DNA of 64,000 bases from Desulfosudis oleivorans (GTDB taxonomy: Bacteria; Desulfobacterota; Desulfobacteria; Desulfobacterales; SURF-7). Position 1 is the first letter of the stretch. Each line of letters opens with the position of its first letter. A program made the position numbers and the translations under genes. The notes beneath the pieces were generated by a model. It searched no databases and had not been told where the DNA came from. It saw nothing but the letters and a program-made list of their open reading frames with translations. Shown here piece by piece: positions 17,738 through 26,063 of the stretch. The stretch covers positions 30,095 to 94,094 of the forward strand of contig DYJD01000029.1 of NCBI GenBank assembly GCA_020723325.1. The letters are read 5' to 3'.

Positions 17738-19204
17738 ATGCGCACCAAGCAACAATACATTGAGCATTTGTTTCGAAAAAACCGGAATGTGTATTATAAA
17801 GGCGAAAAAATCGGTCGGGACCATGAAGTTTTGGAGCAAAGCATCGGAGTGCTGGGGCATACCTTTGATGCGGCCCGCAATCCGGAAACCGCTGAACTGT
17901 GCACGGCCAAATCCCATCTCAGCGGCGAGCTCATCAACCGCTTCTGCCATGTGCACCAATCCACGGATGATCTGCACAAAAAACAGGACATGACCCGCGC
18001 CTTGTGTCGCCAGGTGGGCTACTGCATCGGCCGCTGTATGGGCGTTGATTCCCTCAATGCCGTCAATGCGGTTTCCTATGAAGCCGATCGCATGAACAGC
18101 GGCAAAACCCAATACCACAAACATTTCTTGAATTGGCTGGACTATTTTCAGAAAAATGATCTGGTGGGGGCCTGCGCCCAGACCGATGTCAAGGGCGATC
18201 GCCTGCTGCGTCCTTCCCAGCAGCCGGATCCGGACCAATACCTGCATGTGGTGGAACGTAAGAAAGACGGAATCGTGGTCAGGGGCTGCAAGGTACACAT
18301 CACCCAGGCTTCGGTGGCGGATGAAATCATCGTGGTGCCCACCCGCTCTCTCTCCCCTGAGGAAAAAGATTATGCCGTGGCCTTTGCCGTGCCCGCGGAT
18401 TATGAGGGCGTCACCCAGGTGATCCATCCCCACAACATGCGCAAGCGCGAGCATTTCAAACGGGGTTTCAATTTCGGCGCTGCGGACTCCTATGTCATCT
18501 TTGATAATGTCTTTGTGCCCTGGGAGCGGGTCTTCTTATGCGGCGAATATCAGCATGGCGGTATCTGCGCCTTGTTGTTCGCCCTCTTTCACCGTCACAG
18601 CTATTCCGGGTGCAAACCAGCTATCGGCGATATCGCCCTGGGCATGGCAGCCCTGGCAGCGGAAGTCAACGGCATTGAAAAGGTCCCCCATGTCAAAGAA
18701 AAACTGGCAAAAATCATTCAGGTCTCTGAATTGGGTTATGCTGCCGGTTTCACCGCCTCGGAAATGGGTAAAGCGGAGATCTATATTCCCGGTATGGGCC
18801 AGGTTCCCTATGGGCCCGGCTCCTGCATTCCCAATTCCATCTATTGTAATGTGGGCCGTTGTCTGACTGGCGAGGCTGTCTTTCATGAGCAGGAGATTCT
18901 GTGTGATATCGCCGGCGGCGTGCCGGCCACCTTCCCTTTTGAACAGGATCTCATCAACGCAGATCTCAAACCGTTCATGGAAAAATATCTGAAGCGCAAT
19001 TCCAAAATGCAGGTGGAGGATCAAATTAAATTCTGGCTCTATTTAAGTGATATGACCGTATCCGACCTGGCAGGCGGTTTGAATTACGCCAGTTACCACG
19101 GCGGCGGTTCACCGGTAATGGAGCAGATCGCCATCACTTCCCAGTATGACATCCAGCAACGCAAGAATATCGTAAAAAAGCTGGCAGGAATGACCTTGGA
19201 ATAA
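17738..19204 (+). CDS. 4-hydroxybutyryl-CoA dehydratase / vinylacetyl-CoA isomerase family enzyme
   Basis: 488 residues from the ATG at 17738, which has AAAGGA 9 nt upstream; a GTG at 17708 is less likely. The [4Fe-4S] cluster ligands of the family are visible: Cys96 and Cys100 (CIGRC), and His285 and Cys292. The catalytic Tyr289 and Lys293 lie in the same HRHSYSGCK motif, with spacing identical to the Clostridium enzyme. The fold is that of FAD-dependent acyl-CoA dehydrogenases. Known members dehydrate 4-hydroxybutyryl-CoA to crotonyl-CoA by a ketyl-radical route in the cytosol. The operon with a 3-hydroxyacyl-CoA dehydrogenase and an SDR fits a fermentative or oxidative acyl-CoA pathway, but the substrate could be a longer or substituted homologue. 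Confidence 0.9.
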   Translation: MRTKQQYIEHLFRKNRNVYYKGEKIGRDHEVLEQSIGVLGHTFDAARNPETAELCTAKSHLSGELINRFCHVHQSTDDLHKKQDMTRALCRQVGYCIGRCMGVDSLNAVNAVSYEADRMNSGKTQYHKHFLNWLDYFQKNDLVGACAQTDVKGDRLLRPSQQPDPDQYLHVVERKKDGIVVRGCKVHITQASVADEIIVVPTRSLSPEEKDYAVAFAVPADYEGVTQVIHPHNMRKREHFKRGFNFGAADSYVIFDNVFVPWERVFLCGEYQHGGICALLFALFHRHSYSGCKPAIGDIALGMAALAAEVNGIEKVPHVKEKLAKIIQVSELGYAAGFTASEMGKAEIYIPGMGQVPYGPGSCIPNSIYCNVGRCLTGEAVFHEQEILCDIAGGVPATFPFEQDLINADLKPFMEKYLKRNSKMQVEDQIKFWLYLSDMTVSDLAGGLNYASYHGGGSPVMEQIAITSQYDIQQRKNIVKKLAGMTLE

Positions 19205-19269
19205 GGGGAGGGTGGAAGTGTGAAGTGTGAAGGGAGAAATGTGAAGGGAGAAAGGGGGAAGCCGAAGCC

Positions 19270-19464
19270 ATGCAAAAAAAATCGGGTCAAAGGCAAGAGA
19301 AATTACAGGACACGGGCAAGAAAAATCCTGTGAATATGAAAGTGCCCCAGAACAAAGTCGCTGATGAGATAAGGGGCGCCTTTATGGAGCAGCAAAGCAA
19401 AATCGTGAACGAAATCAACAAAAGCATCAATGCAGAGCATGTGGGGGAGAAAAATGAAAGCTGA
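19270..19464 (+). CDS. Small polar protein, possible
   Basis: 64 residues, highly charged, with no cysteine and no membrane segment. It starts after GGGGGAAGCC and overlaps the next gene by 11 nt, which suggests translational coupling. Position inside the catabolic operon and a helical C-terminal half (DEIRGAFMEQQSKIVNEINK) support a real product, but I recognise no family and it may be a chance frame. Confidence 0.4.
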   Translation: MQKKSGQRQEKLQDTGKKNPVNMKVPQNKVADEIRGAFMEQQSKIVNEINKSINAEHVGEKNES

Positions 19465-20356
19465 CGACATCAAGCGCGTACTCATTTTAGGCAGCGGGAC
19501 CATGGGGCAGCAGATCGGTTATCTGTGCGCCCTGCATGGCCTGGAAGTGGTCATTTACGACATTTCCGAGGAAATCCTGCAAAAGGCGGCCCGGCGCATC
19601 CGCAAAAGCAAGGATTCCATGTCACTGTATGGTCGATTCACCCCGGAAGCAATCGCGGCGGCCCTGGCCAGAATCAGTTACTCCAGCAACCCGCAAAAAG
19701 CAGCGGAGGGCATCCAGTTGATCAGTGAATCCGTGCCCGAAGACCCGCTGCTGAAAGGCAGGGTGCTGCAACAATTCAACGCCCTGTGTCCTCCGGAAAC
19801 CATCTTCACCACCAATACTTCCTCCCTGGTTCCGTCCATGTTTGCCGAGGCCACCGGCCGGCCGCAAAAATTCTGCGCCCTGCATTTCCATGTGGTCAGC
19901 CTCACCAACATCGTGGATGTGATGCCCCATGGCGGCACTGCCCCGGAAACCGTGGAACTGGTGACCGGGTTTGCTAGAAAGATCGGCCAGATCCCCATTG
20001 TAATGAATAAGGAAAACAACGGCTATGTGTACAATTTCATGCTCATGGCCCTGTTGGAATCTGCCCTGACCCTGGCCTCAAGGGGCATTGTGACCGTGGA
20101 AGACGTGGACCGGGCCTGGATGGGGGTGATGCGCGCGCCCATGGGGCCCTTTGGCATCATCGACACCATTGGACTTGCCACGGCCCATAAGATAACGGAA
20201 TTTTGGGCCAAGGTGCGCAATGACAAAAAGGCCCTGGCCAATGCCGAATTTTTGCGCATGTATGTGGACCAGGGCAAACTGGGTATCCAGTCCGGTGAAG
20301 GATTTTATACCTACCCCCAACCGGCCTATGCTGACCCTGATTTTGTCAAAGGATAA
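19454..20356 (+). CDS. 3-hydroxyacyl-CoA dehydrogenase
   Basis: 300 residues from the ATG at 19454, with GGGGGAGA just upstream. The NAD-binding motif LGSGTMGQQIG is at the N-terminus, the catalytic His is in LHFHVVSL, and the conserved NTSSL and NKENNGYVYN follow. The C-terminal domain has APMGPFGIIDTIGL, typical of 3-hydroxybutyryl-CoA dehydrogenase (HbdA/PaaH). It oxidises 3-hydroxyacyl-CoA to 3-ketoacyl-CoA with NAD, a later step after dehydration and hydration of a 4-hydroxyacyl-CoA. No enoyl-CoA hydratase or CoA transferase is adjacent. Confidence 0.92.
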   Translation: MKADDIKRVLILGSGTMGQQIGYLCALHGLEVVIYDISEEILQKAARRIRKSKDSMSLYGRFTPEAIAAALARISYSSNPQKAAEGIQLISESVPEDPLLKGRVLQQFNALCPPETIFTTNTSSLVPSMFAEATGRPQKFCALHFHVVSLTNIVDVMPHGGTAPETVELVTGFARKIGQIPIVMNKENNGYVYNFMLMALLESALTLASRGIVTVEDVDRAWMGVMRAPMGPFGIIDTIGLATAHKITEFWAKVRNDKKALANAEFLRMYVDQGKLGIQSGEGFYTYPQPAYADPDFVKG

Positions 20357-20369
20357 TAAGGAGGATCGT

Positions 20370-21125
20370 GTGCTTTCATTTTCATTGACCGACAAGATCG
20401 CCCTGATCACCGGGGCCAGCCGGGGAATCGGGGAGCAGATCGCCCTGACCCTTGCAGAAAACGGTGCCCACTGCATCCTGGTGAGCCGCAAGCTCGCCGG
20501 ATTGGAAAGTGTTGTAGAAAAAATAATCCATCACGGCGGCAAAGCCGAAGCCATTGCCTGCAACATGGGCGAATTGGATCAGATCAAAATCCTGATGGCA
20601 GAGGTTCAGGCCAGGCACGGCCGCCTGGACATCCTGATCAACAATGCCGCGGCCAATCCCTATTTTGGTGAAATGCTCAATGCCGAAGAATGGGCCTGGG
20701 ACAAAACCAACCAGGTGAATCTCAAAGGCCCCTTTTTCATGACCCAATTGGGCGCCAAACTCATGCAGGCCAGAGGCGGCAGCATTGTGAACGTGTCTTC
20801 AGTGAACGGAGTGCGGCCGGCGCCCATGCAGGGCATCTATTCCATCACCAAGGCGGCCCTGATTGCCAAGACCAAGGCCTTTGCCAAGGAATTGGCTGCT
20901 TATAAGATCCGGGTCAATGCCCTGCTTCCAGGCATGACCGAGACCAAATTTTCCAGCATCATCACCGAAAATAAGGAAATCGAAAAGGAAGTGATTGCCA
21001 GGATTCCCCTGGGCCGCATTGCCATGCCGGCGGAAATGGCCGGAGCGGTGCTCTACCTAGCTTCCGAGGCCGCCTCCTATACCACCGGAACCTGTCTCAT
21101 CTGTGACGGGGGAATGCTGGCCTGA
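20370..21125 (+). CDS. Short-chain dehydrogenase/reductase, FabG-like
   Basis: 251 residues starting at the GTG at 20370, fixed by AAGGAGG 5 nt upstream and 13 nt after the previous stop. It has TGASRGIG, NNAAANPYF in place of NNAG, the Ser of NVSSVNG, YSITK for Tyr and Lys, and the C-terminal CDGGMLA typical of FabG-like SDRs. It is NAD(P)-dependent and probably oxidises or reduces a hydroxyl of a pathway intermediate. It is the last gene of the dehydratase operon; a gap of 550 bp with repeats follows. Confidence 0.9.
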   Translation: MLSFSLTDKIALITGASRGIGEQIALTLAENGAHCILVSRKLAGLESVVEKIIHHGGKAEAIACNMGELDQIKILMAEVQARHGRLDILINNAAANPYFGEMLNAEEWAWDKTNQVNLKGPFFMTQLGAKLMQARGGSIVNVSSVNGVRPAPMQGIYSITKAALIAKTKAFAKELAAYKIRVNALLPGMTETKFSSIITENKEIEKEVIARIPLGRIAMPAEMAGAVLYLASEAASYTTGTCLICDGGMLA

Positions 21126-21185
21126 AAAGAGAAACCGTTTCCGTTGGGGGTCGAGATCGGAAAAAAGATTTAATGGCAAAAAAAG

Positions 21186-21333
21186 ATAGATACCGATTCT
21201 GATCCCGAGAGGTTGGATGATTGCGGAGAAGTATAGCAGCCACGACTCGCTGGTTTTTTAAAGGCTATGAAACCAGGCTGATCATGTCCACTATCGGGGT
21301 CGGGGTCGCTATCGGTATCGGGGTCGTCGGAAA
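21186..21333. repeat. Hexamer-repeat element, unit 4
   Basis: Left arm GATACCGATTCTGATCCCGA, then GAGGTTGGATGATTG (21190-21223), a core with ACTCGCTGGTT and GATCATGTCCA, and right arm CTATCGGGGTCGGGGTCGCT continuing to about 21333. It is parallel to unit 1 along its whole length, showing that arms and core travel together. Confidence 0.85.
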
Positions 21334-21369
21334 AGCAAAATACGGGCCTTGATCATTGCTTCGGCCCTA

Positions 21370-21392
21370 TCGCGGCTGGAAGCCGCTCCCAC
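21370..21392 (+). repeat. REP-like palindrome, copy 2
   Basis: TCGCGGCTGGAAGCCGCTCC followed by CAC; the hairpin GGCTGGAAGCC is internal. It lies between hexamer unit 4 and the AATTAGG repeat. From 21393 to 21677 only the repeat at 21430 is seen. Confidence 0.8.
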
Positions 21393-21429
21393 AAAGACCT
21401 GGGAGAAACACTATATGAAAATAATAATT

Positions 21430-21475
21430 GATAGAATACCACAATTCCTAATTCGTAATTCCTAATTCATAATTG
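21430..21475. repeat. 46-bp AATTAGG repeat, copy B (inverted)
   Basis: The reverse complement matches 10871-10916 from CAATT to GTGGTATTCTATC with about two differences. The two copies form a widely spaced inverted pair around 10.5 kb of signalling and catabolic genes. Confidence 0.85.
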
Positions 21476-21677
21476 ATGCTGAAACCCGCCTGCCAGCACC
21501 CCGTGATTCCCCCCTGACCGCCCCCTCAATAATAATGCTTGACACTGTGAGACAATTTTGACATCTCGAAACATACCATTTGGTTTGTTTTTTTTGATCA
21601 ACTTTCTTTTTATGCAGGAACCCAAGATGAAATAACCGATTTTTCTTACTACCCATCCAATCAACAGGAGAAAAACC

Positions 21678-22607
21678 ATGTTACAGTTTGGAGCCGTGGA
21701 AAAGGTGTTATTACCCGTCATGCTCGCCATCATCATGCTGGGAATGGGGCTGGGCCTGACTTTCAAAGACTTCAGACGCATCCTGGAGACGCCTTTTCAG
21801 GTGATGCTGGGAAGTTTCGGACATTTCGTCATCATGCCCCTGGCCGCCTGCTGCGTGGTGTTCCTGCTGAAGCTCCCATTCGAGCTGGCCCTGGGGGTTA
21901 TGCTGGTGGGCTCCTGCCCCAGCGGCGCGACCTCCAACCTGATCAATTATCTGGCCAAAGGGGACGTTGCCCTGGCCATAACCATCACCACCCTTTCCAC
22001 CTTGATCTGCCCCTTGTTCACCCCCTTGATCCTCTCCCTGTTTTCAGCCTTGATGAACGTGCCGGGCAACGAGATCAGCATCTCCTTTGTGGAAATGCTG
22101 AAAATGGTTTTGGTGATCATCGCCGTCCCCATCAGCCTCGGTATGACTTTGCGCCATTTTTTTTACAAATTTTCCCAGGCCATTGAAAAACCGTATAAGA
22201 TTTTTTCCATCCTCTTCCTGGTGTTTGTCATCGTTTTCGTGCTCCACAAGAATCGCAGCGAGATTTGGAGCATGATCGGTCTGGTGGGAATAGCTGTAGT
22301 GCTACACAATATTCTCGGCTTTGCCTTGGGATACATCATTCCAAAATTTCTGCGCATTCCGGAAATACAGTCCCGCACCATCGCCATTGAAATGGCCATC
22401 CAGAACACCACCCTGGGTATGACCATCGCGGTACAGTTCTTTCCGCCTTCCGTGGCTCTGCCGTCGGCAGTGTTCAGCATCTGGATGTATATTACCGGCC
22501 TTTTCATGGCCTATGTCTGGTCGCGCCTGCGACCGGCTCAGCAGCAAAGCGGCTGGATCGTTAAAAGCAACCCGGCCAAGGATCTGGTTTCAGACGTTCT
22601 GCCGTAG
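21678..22607 (+). CDS. BASS family sodium-dependent organic anion symporter
   Basis: 309 residues with nine to ten membrane helices. Family marks include the N-terminal MLGMGLGLTFKDF, the crossover motif CPSGATSNLINYLAKGDVALA near residue 75, and EMAIQNTTLGMTIAVQFF near residue 240. BASS proteins import bile acids, pantothenate or short organic acids with Na+. A ribosome site CAGGAGAAAA precedes the ATG. The gene is 12 nt before an enolase-superfamily dehydratase, so it probably imports the hydroxy-acid that enzyme uses. Confidence 0.9.
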   Translation: MLQFGAVEKVLLPVMLAIIMLGMGLGLTFKDFRRILETPFQVMLGSFGHFVIMPLAACCVVFLLKLPFELALGVMLVGSCPSGATSNLINYLAKGDVALAITITTLSTLICPLFTPLILSLFSALMNVPGNEISISFVEMLKMVLVIIAVPISLGMTLRHFFYKFSQAIEKPYKIFSILFLVFVIVFVLHKNRSEIWSMIGLVGIAVVLHNILGFALGYIIPKFLRIPEIQSRTIAIEMAIQNTTLGMTIAVQFFPPSVALPSAVFSIWMYITGLFMAYVWSRLRPAQQQSGWIVKSNPAKDLVSDVLP

Positions 22608-22619
22608 TAAAGGAAGATT

Positions 22620-23873
22620 ATGAGTAAAATTGTTAAAGTGGAACTGTTTCATGTCCGCATCCCCCTGGATGTCCCGTTCTACCCGAGCTGGATACCCGGT
22701 TACCCCCAAACGGAGAACCGCTTTGATCTGATCCGCATCACCACTGCCGACGGCATTGAAGGCTACTCGGCCGGACCGGCCATCGCCCGGGAGCGCAAGG
22801 GGCTGGGAGAACTGATCGCGCCTTATCTTATTGATCAAGACGCTGCCGATCTCGACCTGATGCACCAGCGTCTGCGGGAAGTATCCTACCTCGGCTTGCG
22901 CTGCCACTGGATCGAGCCGGCTTTTTGGGACATCAAAGGTAAAACGGCCGGCAAGCCCGTGTATGAACTCCTGGGCGGAACCCTTCAAAAAATCGATCTC
23001 TATGCCTCCACCGGCGAAGTCAAAGGCCCCCAGGAGCGCATCGAAGAAGTCCGGCAGCGCTATGAAGAAGGTTTCCGCTGGGTCAAGCTGCGGGTCCATG
23101 ATTTTGATGTGAAAAAAGATATTGAACAAGTGGAAGCCGTGGCCAAGGCCATGGGTGACAAGATTAAAATCGGCGTGGATGTGAACCAGGCCTGGCGGGT
23201 TACCATCGTGAACGACGCACCTTTGTGGGATCTTAGGCGGGCCAAATATTTCGCCGATGCCTGCGCTGATCTCGGAATTGCCTGGATCGAAGAACCCCTG
23301 CCCATGGACGATTACGAGTCCCAGGCGGCCCTCACGGCTTACAGCAAGGTGCCCATCAGCGGCGCAGAGCTGCATTCATCAGGCCTGCCGGAGCTGAAAA
23401 TGATGATCGAACGCCGCTGTTACCATATTTTTCAGCCCGACGCCATCATGGCCGGCGGCATTAGCCAGGTCATGGAAGTCGCCCGGTTGTGCCGGAAGCA
23501 CGGCCTGATCTTTACACCCCATACCTGGACCAACGGCATCGGTTTCGCCGTCAACCTGCAACTGATGTTGGCAGGCGGATTTGCCGATGCCAAACCCTTG
23601 GAATTTCCTATCAACCCGCCTTCCTGGACCGTGGCGAAAAGGGACGGTCTCCTGACCGAGCCGTTTCAGCACGTCAACGGCACCCTCACTCCTTCCAAAC
23701 GGCCTGGGCTGGGTTTTGAAATCGACAAGGGTGCGCTGAAAAAATACGGCAAGCGATTTTTTAGCATGGGACGCCTGGGGCTCAAATTCTACGCGGTGCG
23801 GGACAAGGGCCTTAAAACCGCCTTGGAAATCGACCGCAATCGCAAACGCTTTGGTGTGGGAGCAAAAAAATAA
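22620..23873 (+). CDS. Mandelate racemase / muconate lactonizing enzyme family dehydratase
   Basis: 417 residues of the enolase superfamily. Visible residues: the KLR motif at the end of the second strand (WVKLRVHDF), metal ligands Asp in IGVDVNQAW, Glu in IAWIEEPLP and Glu in ISGAELHSSG, an Asp in PDAIMAGG, and the catalytic His in TPHTWTNGIG. His on strand 7 with the Asp partner defines the MR subgroup, which mostly dehydrates sugar acids and related hydroxy-acids. The Arg replacing the second Lys of KxK points to dehydration or one-sided proton abstraction rather than racemisation. It is cotranscribed with the symporter. Confidence 0.88.
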   Translation: MSKIVKVELFHVRIPLDVPFYPSWIPGYPQTENRFDLIRITTADGIEGYSAGPAIARERKGLGELIAPYLIDQDAADLDLMHQRLREVSYLGLRCHWIEPAFWDIKGKTAGKPVYELLGGTLQKIDLYASTGEVKGPQERIEEVRQRYEEGFRWVKLRVHDFDVKKDIEQVEAVAKAMGDKIKIGVDVNQAWRVTIVNDAPLWDLRRAKYFADACADLGIAWIEEPLPMDDYESQAALTAYSKVPISGAELHSSGLPELKMMIERRCYHIFQPDAIMAGGISQVMEVARLCRKHGLIFTPHTWTNGIGFAVNLQLMLAGGFADAKPLEFPINPPSWTVAKRDGLLTEPFQHVNGTLTPSKRPGLGFEIDKGALKKYGKRFFSMGRLGLKFYAVRDKGLKTALEIDRNRKRFGVGAKK

Positions 23874-23879
23874 CCGATT

Positions 23880-24791
23880 TCAGCCGTTGAAATAGCGGAT
23901 GACCGTGGCTTTTCTTCCGGCGGCACGCTGGAAAATTTCCTCCGGATATCCCAGGGCGATGGCGGCATAGGGTTTCTCGTCCTCGTCCAGGCCGATCTGA
24001 CGGCCCATGGCCGGCTCGCGCTTCATGGCTTCAATGACAAAACCGATCAGACAAGTGCCCAGCCCCATGGCATGGGCGGCTAATAGAATATTCTGGGTGG
24101 CCAGCAAGGCATCCTCGGCCGGACAACTGGCATCGTTTTGCGCGCTCACGATGATGGCGGCCGGTGCGCCGTGAAACAGCATATCGCGGCCGCCGGCGTC
24201 ATATTCAGCCAGCCCTTCTTTCACCCTCTGGTAGTAGTTCTGATAATAACGCTCCAATTTGGGTTTGCCCAATAAGTTCATGAGAGCCCGCAGCCAAGCC
24301 TTTTCCGCCAGGCGGTTGAGGCGCTGATAGAAATCGGCTGTTTTACGGCCCAGAATATTCACAGCCTGACGATCCGGCAGGAGGGTGAAACGCCAAGGCT
24401 GGCAATTGGAGCCCGAGGGCGCCGTAATCCCGATTTTCACCAGGTCTTCCAGTATGCCTTTGTCCACGGGCTTGTTGCTGAAATTGCGGCAGGAACGCCG
24501 GGATTGCATCAGCAGGACTAGTTGGGCCAGATCATAACGGCCGTGGGGCAACCATTTTCCATCGGTCTTGAAAGTTTGAAATTCCGCCATGGCCGGGTCG
24601 ATTCCGTTGACCCGCACGGCACCGGTGGGGCAGGCTGCCGCGCAATGGCCGCAGTTCAGCGACTCCAATCCGACCACACAGGCTTTTTGATCCTGAAGGG
24701 CGATGGTTTCCCGGGGACAGACCTGGATGCAAAGTCCGCATCCGGTGCACAGCTCTGATTCAATGACGGTGGTGACGGTTCGATCCAGCAT
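23880..24791 (-). CDS. Nitroreductase with N-terminal 2[4Fe-4S] ferredoxin domain
   Basis: 303 residues. The two clusters are bound by CTGCGLCIQVCPRE and CGHCAAACPTGA (residues about 16-57). The nitroreductase FMN domain follows with SRRSCRNFSNKPVD, APSGSNCQPW and the C-terminal GYPEE. This ferredoxin-nitroreductase architecture is common in anaerobes and passes electrons from reduced ferredoxin to an unknown acceptor. The gene is convergent with the dehydratase gene; its stop is 7 nt from it. Confidence 0.9.
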   Translation of the reverse strand: MLDRTVTTVIESELCTGCGLCIQVCPRETIALQDQKACVVGLESLNCGHCAAACPTGAVRVNGIDPAMAEFQTFKTDGKWLPHGRYDLAQLVLLMQSRRSCRNFSNKPVDKGILEDLVKIGITAPSGSNCQPWRFTLLPDRQAVNILGRKTADFYQRLNRLAEKAWLRALMNLLGKPKLERYYQNYYQRVKEGLAEYDAGGRDMLFHGAPAAIIVSAQNDASCPAEDALLATQNILLAAHAMGLGTCLIGFVIEAMKREPAMGRQIGLDEDEKPYAAIALGYPEEIFQRAAGRKATVIRYFNG

Positions 24792-24952
24792 GGTTTCCTA
24801 TCCGCGAATTTCGTGAGGGTTGAACTTGACGACCTTGCTATATGTATCCGCTCATTACAATCAGAAGCTGAAAAAAGCAAGCAGGGATTTTTTTAGAAGA
24901 ACTTGCGAAATCAGTTTTTTCTTATTCAGGCACCTGTGTCCCCCTGGAAGCA

Positions 24953-25201
24953 TCAAAAATGGCTTTGGACAGCTCTCTGACTGATCAACTTGGAAAGACT
25001 CGGCCACAGGTATTTTTCCATCATGGACGGATCCTGGGTGTCCACATGGGCGCTGTTTATCTTTTTCTTATTTGTACGTCTGCGATCCTTGCCGCTTCTG
25101 CGATCACCGCCGGAACGCCTCTCCGGATAATGCTCCACAGGAGCTGTATTGCGCCTGTCCGCTTCCAAGCGCCGTCCGCCGCTGTCAATATAGTTTTCCA
25201 T
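24953..25201 (-). CDS. Small Arg/Asp-rich protein
   Basis: 82 residues with the repeat ERRSGGDRRSGKDRRR near the middle, an (E/D)RRSG pattern common in short Desulfobacterota proteins and linkers. A ribosome site GAAGGAAAAG precedes the ATG. It lies 27 nt before a receiver-domain gene on the same strand, which it follows in transcription. No enzymatic motif is present. Function unknown. Confidence 0.6.
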   Translation of the reverse strand: MENYIDSGGRRLEADRRNTAPVEHYPERRSGGDRRSGKDRRRTNKKKINSAHVDTQDPSMMEKYLWPSLSKLISQRAVQSHF

Positions 25202-25227
25202 ATTTTCTTTTCCTTCAATTCTTGAAT

Positions 25228-25635
25228 TTATTTGACTGGGTCAATCACGGCTTGCACTGTGTTTCTTGAATCTTTTGATCTGGTTTCAATTAAGGAAAAA
25301 ATTGATTCTAGACAACTGAAGGTCAAGGGCTTACGAAGGCATTCATGAATCCCGATTTCAAATGCCAAATCGATCAGTTCAGGTGTCACTTCCACCGATG
25401 TCAGCACCTTGATGGAAGCATACCCTTCCAAGGCAATGCGCCTGAAAAATTCCAGTCCGTTCATTCTCGGCAAGTGATAATCACAAACCACCAGATTAAA
25501 TCGTTCCACAGACATTTTTTGCAAAGCTTCTTCAGCGGTCTCGGCTATGACAAGCACGGAGTTTTCTACTTTGCAAATGAACTGCAGTAAATTCATATCC
25601 ATCTGATCCTGGTTGATCAAAAGTATGTTTGCCAT
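25228..25635 (-). CDS. Stand-alone receiver domain protein
   Basis: 135 residues from the ATG at 25635. Phospho-acceptor Asp52 (VVCDYHLPRMNG) and Lys in CLRKPLT are present, but the usual acidic pair at positions 8-9 is Asn-Gln followed by Asp10, so Mg2+ binding may be altered. There is no output domain. The start is uncertain because no clear ribosome site precedes either this ATG or the one at 25650. Confidence 0.85.
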   Translation of the reverse strand: MANILLINQDQMDMNLLQFICKVENSVLVIAETAEEALQKMSVERFNLVVCDYHLPRMNGLEFFRRIALEGYASIKVLTSVEVTPELIDLAFEIGIHECLRKPLTFSCLESIFSLIETRSKDSRNTVQAVIDPVK

Positions 25636-25858
25636 GGTCTGAGTCACCATTGGGAAAAGGATGGACGAGAGAAAGAATTCAGGAGCCAGGAATCAGAACA
25701 GTTATATGGCGACTTTTTTATTCTGAATTCCGACTTCTGAATTCTGTCATTCCTGGAATGCATTTCCCATGCAAAAACGAACCGCTTTTATAAAGATTCA
25801 ATGTAATCAAGAAAATCGCCCAAGGTCTGGAATCCTGAGGGGGGTGAATTAAATGCAC

Positions 25859-25905
25859 GGAAACGCTCAGTTGGAGCGTTTCCGATGTGCGAAAACGCAC
25901 ATCGG
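25859..25905. ncRNA. Tandem perfect hairpins, possible structured leader
   Basis: GGAAACGCTC / GAGCGTTTCC (25859-25868 and 25874-25883, loop AGTTG) abuts CCGATGTGCG / CGCACATCGG (25882-25891 and 25896-25905, loop AAAA). The two 10-bp stems share two bases. They lie about 160 nt before the CHASE4 kinase start in a 415-bp gene-free gap that holds nothing else I can support. I do not recognise a known riboswitch class. Confidence 0.5.
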
Positions 25906-26063
25906 CGACTTCTTTAAAAAAAGGAAATAGTTGAATGTAATGCTTAAACAAACCGAAAAAAACTTAGCATGTCTTTTGCAAGATGATTGGAGCGGTATGG
26001 CAACGGGCTGTACATTCGTCAATGCTGAAGAGTTTTTTCAGGTCATGTCAGTGAGGAGAACAA

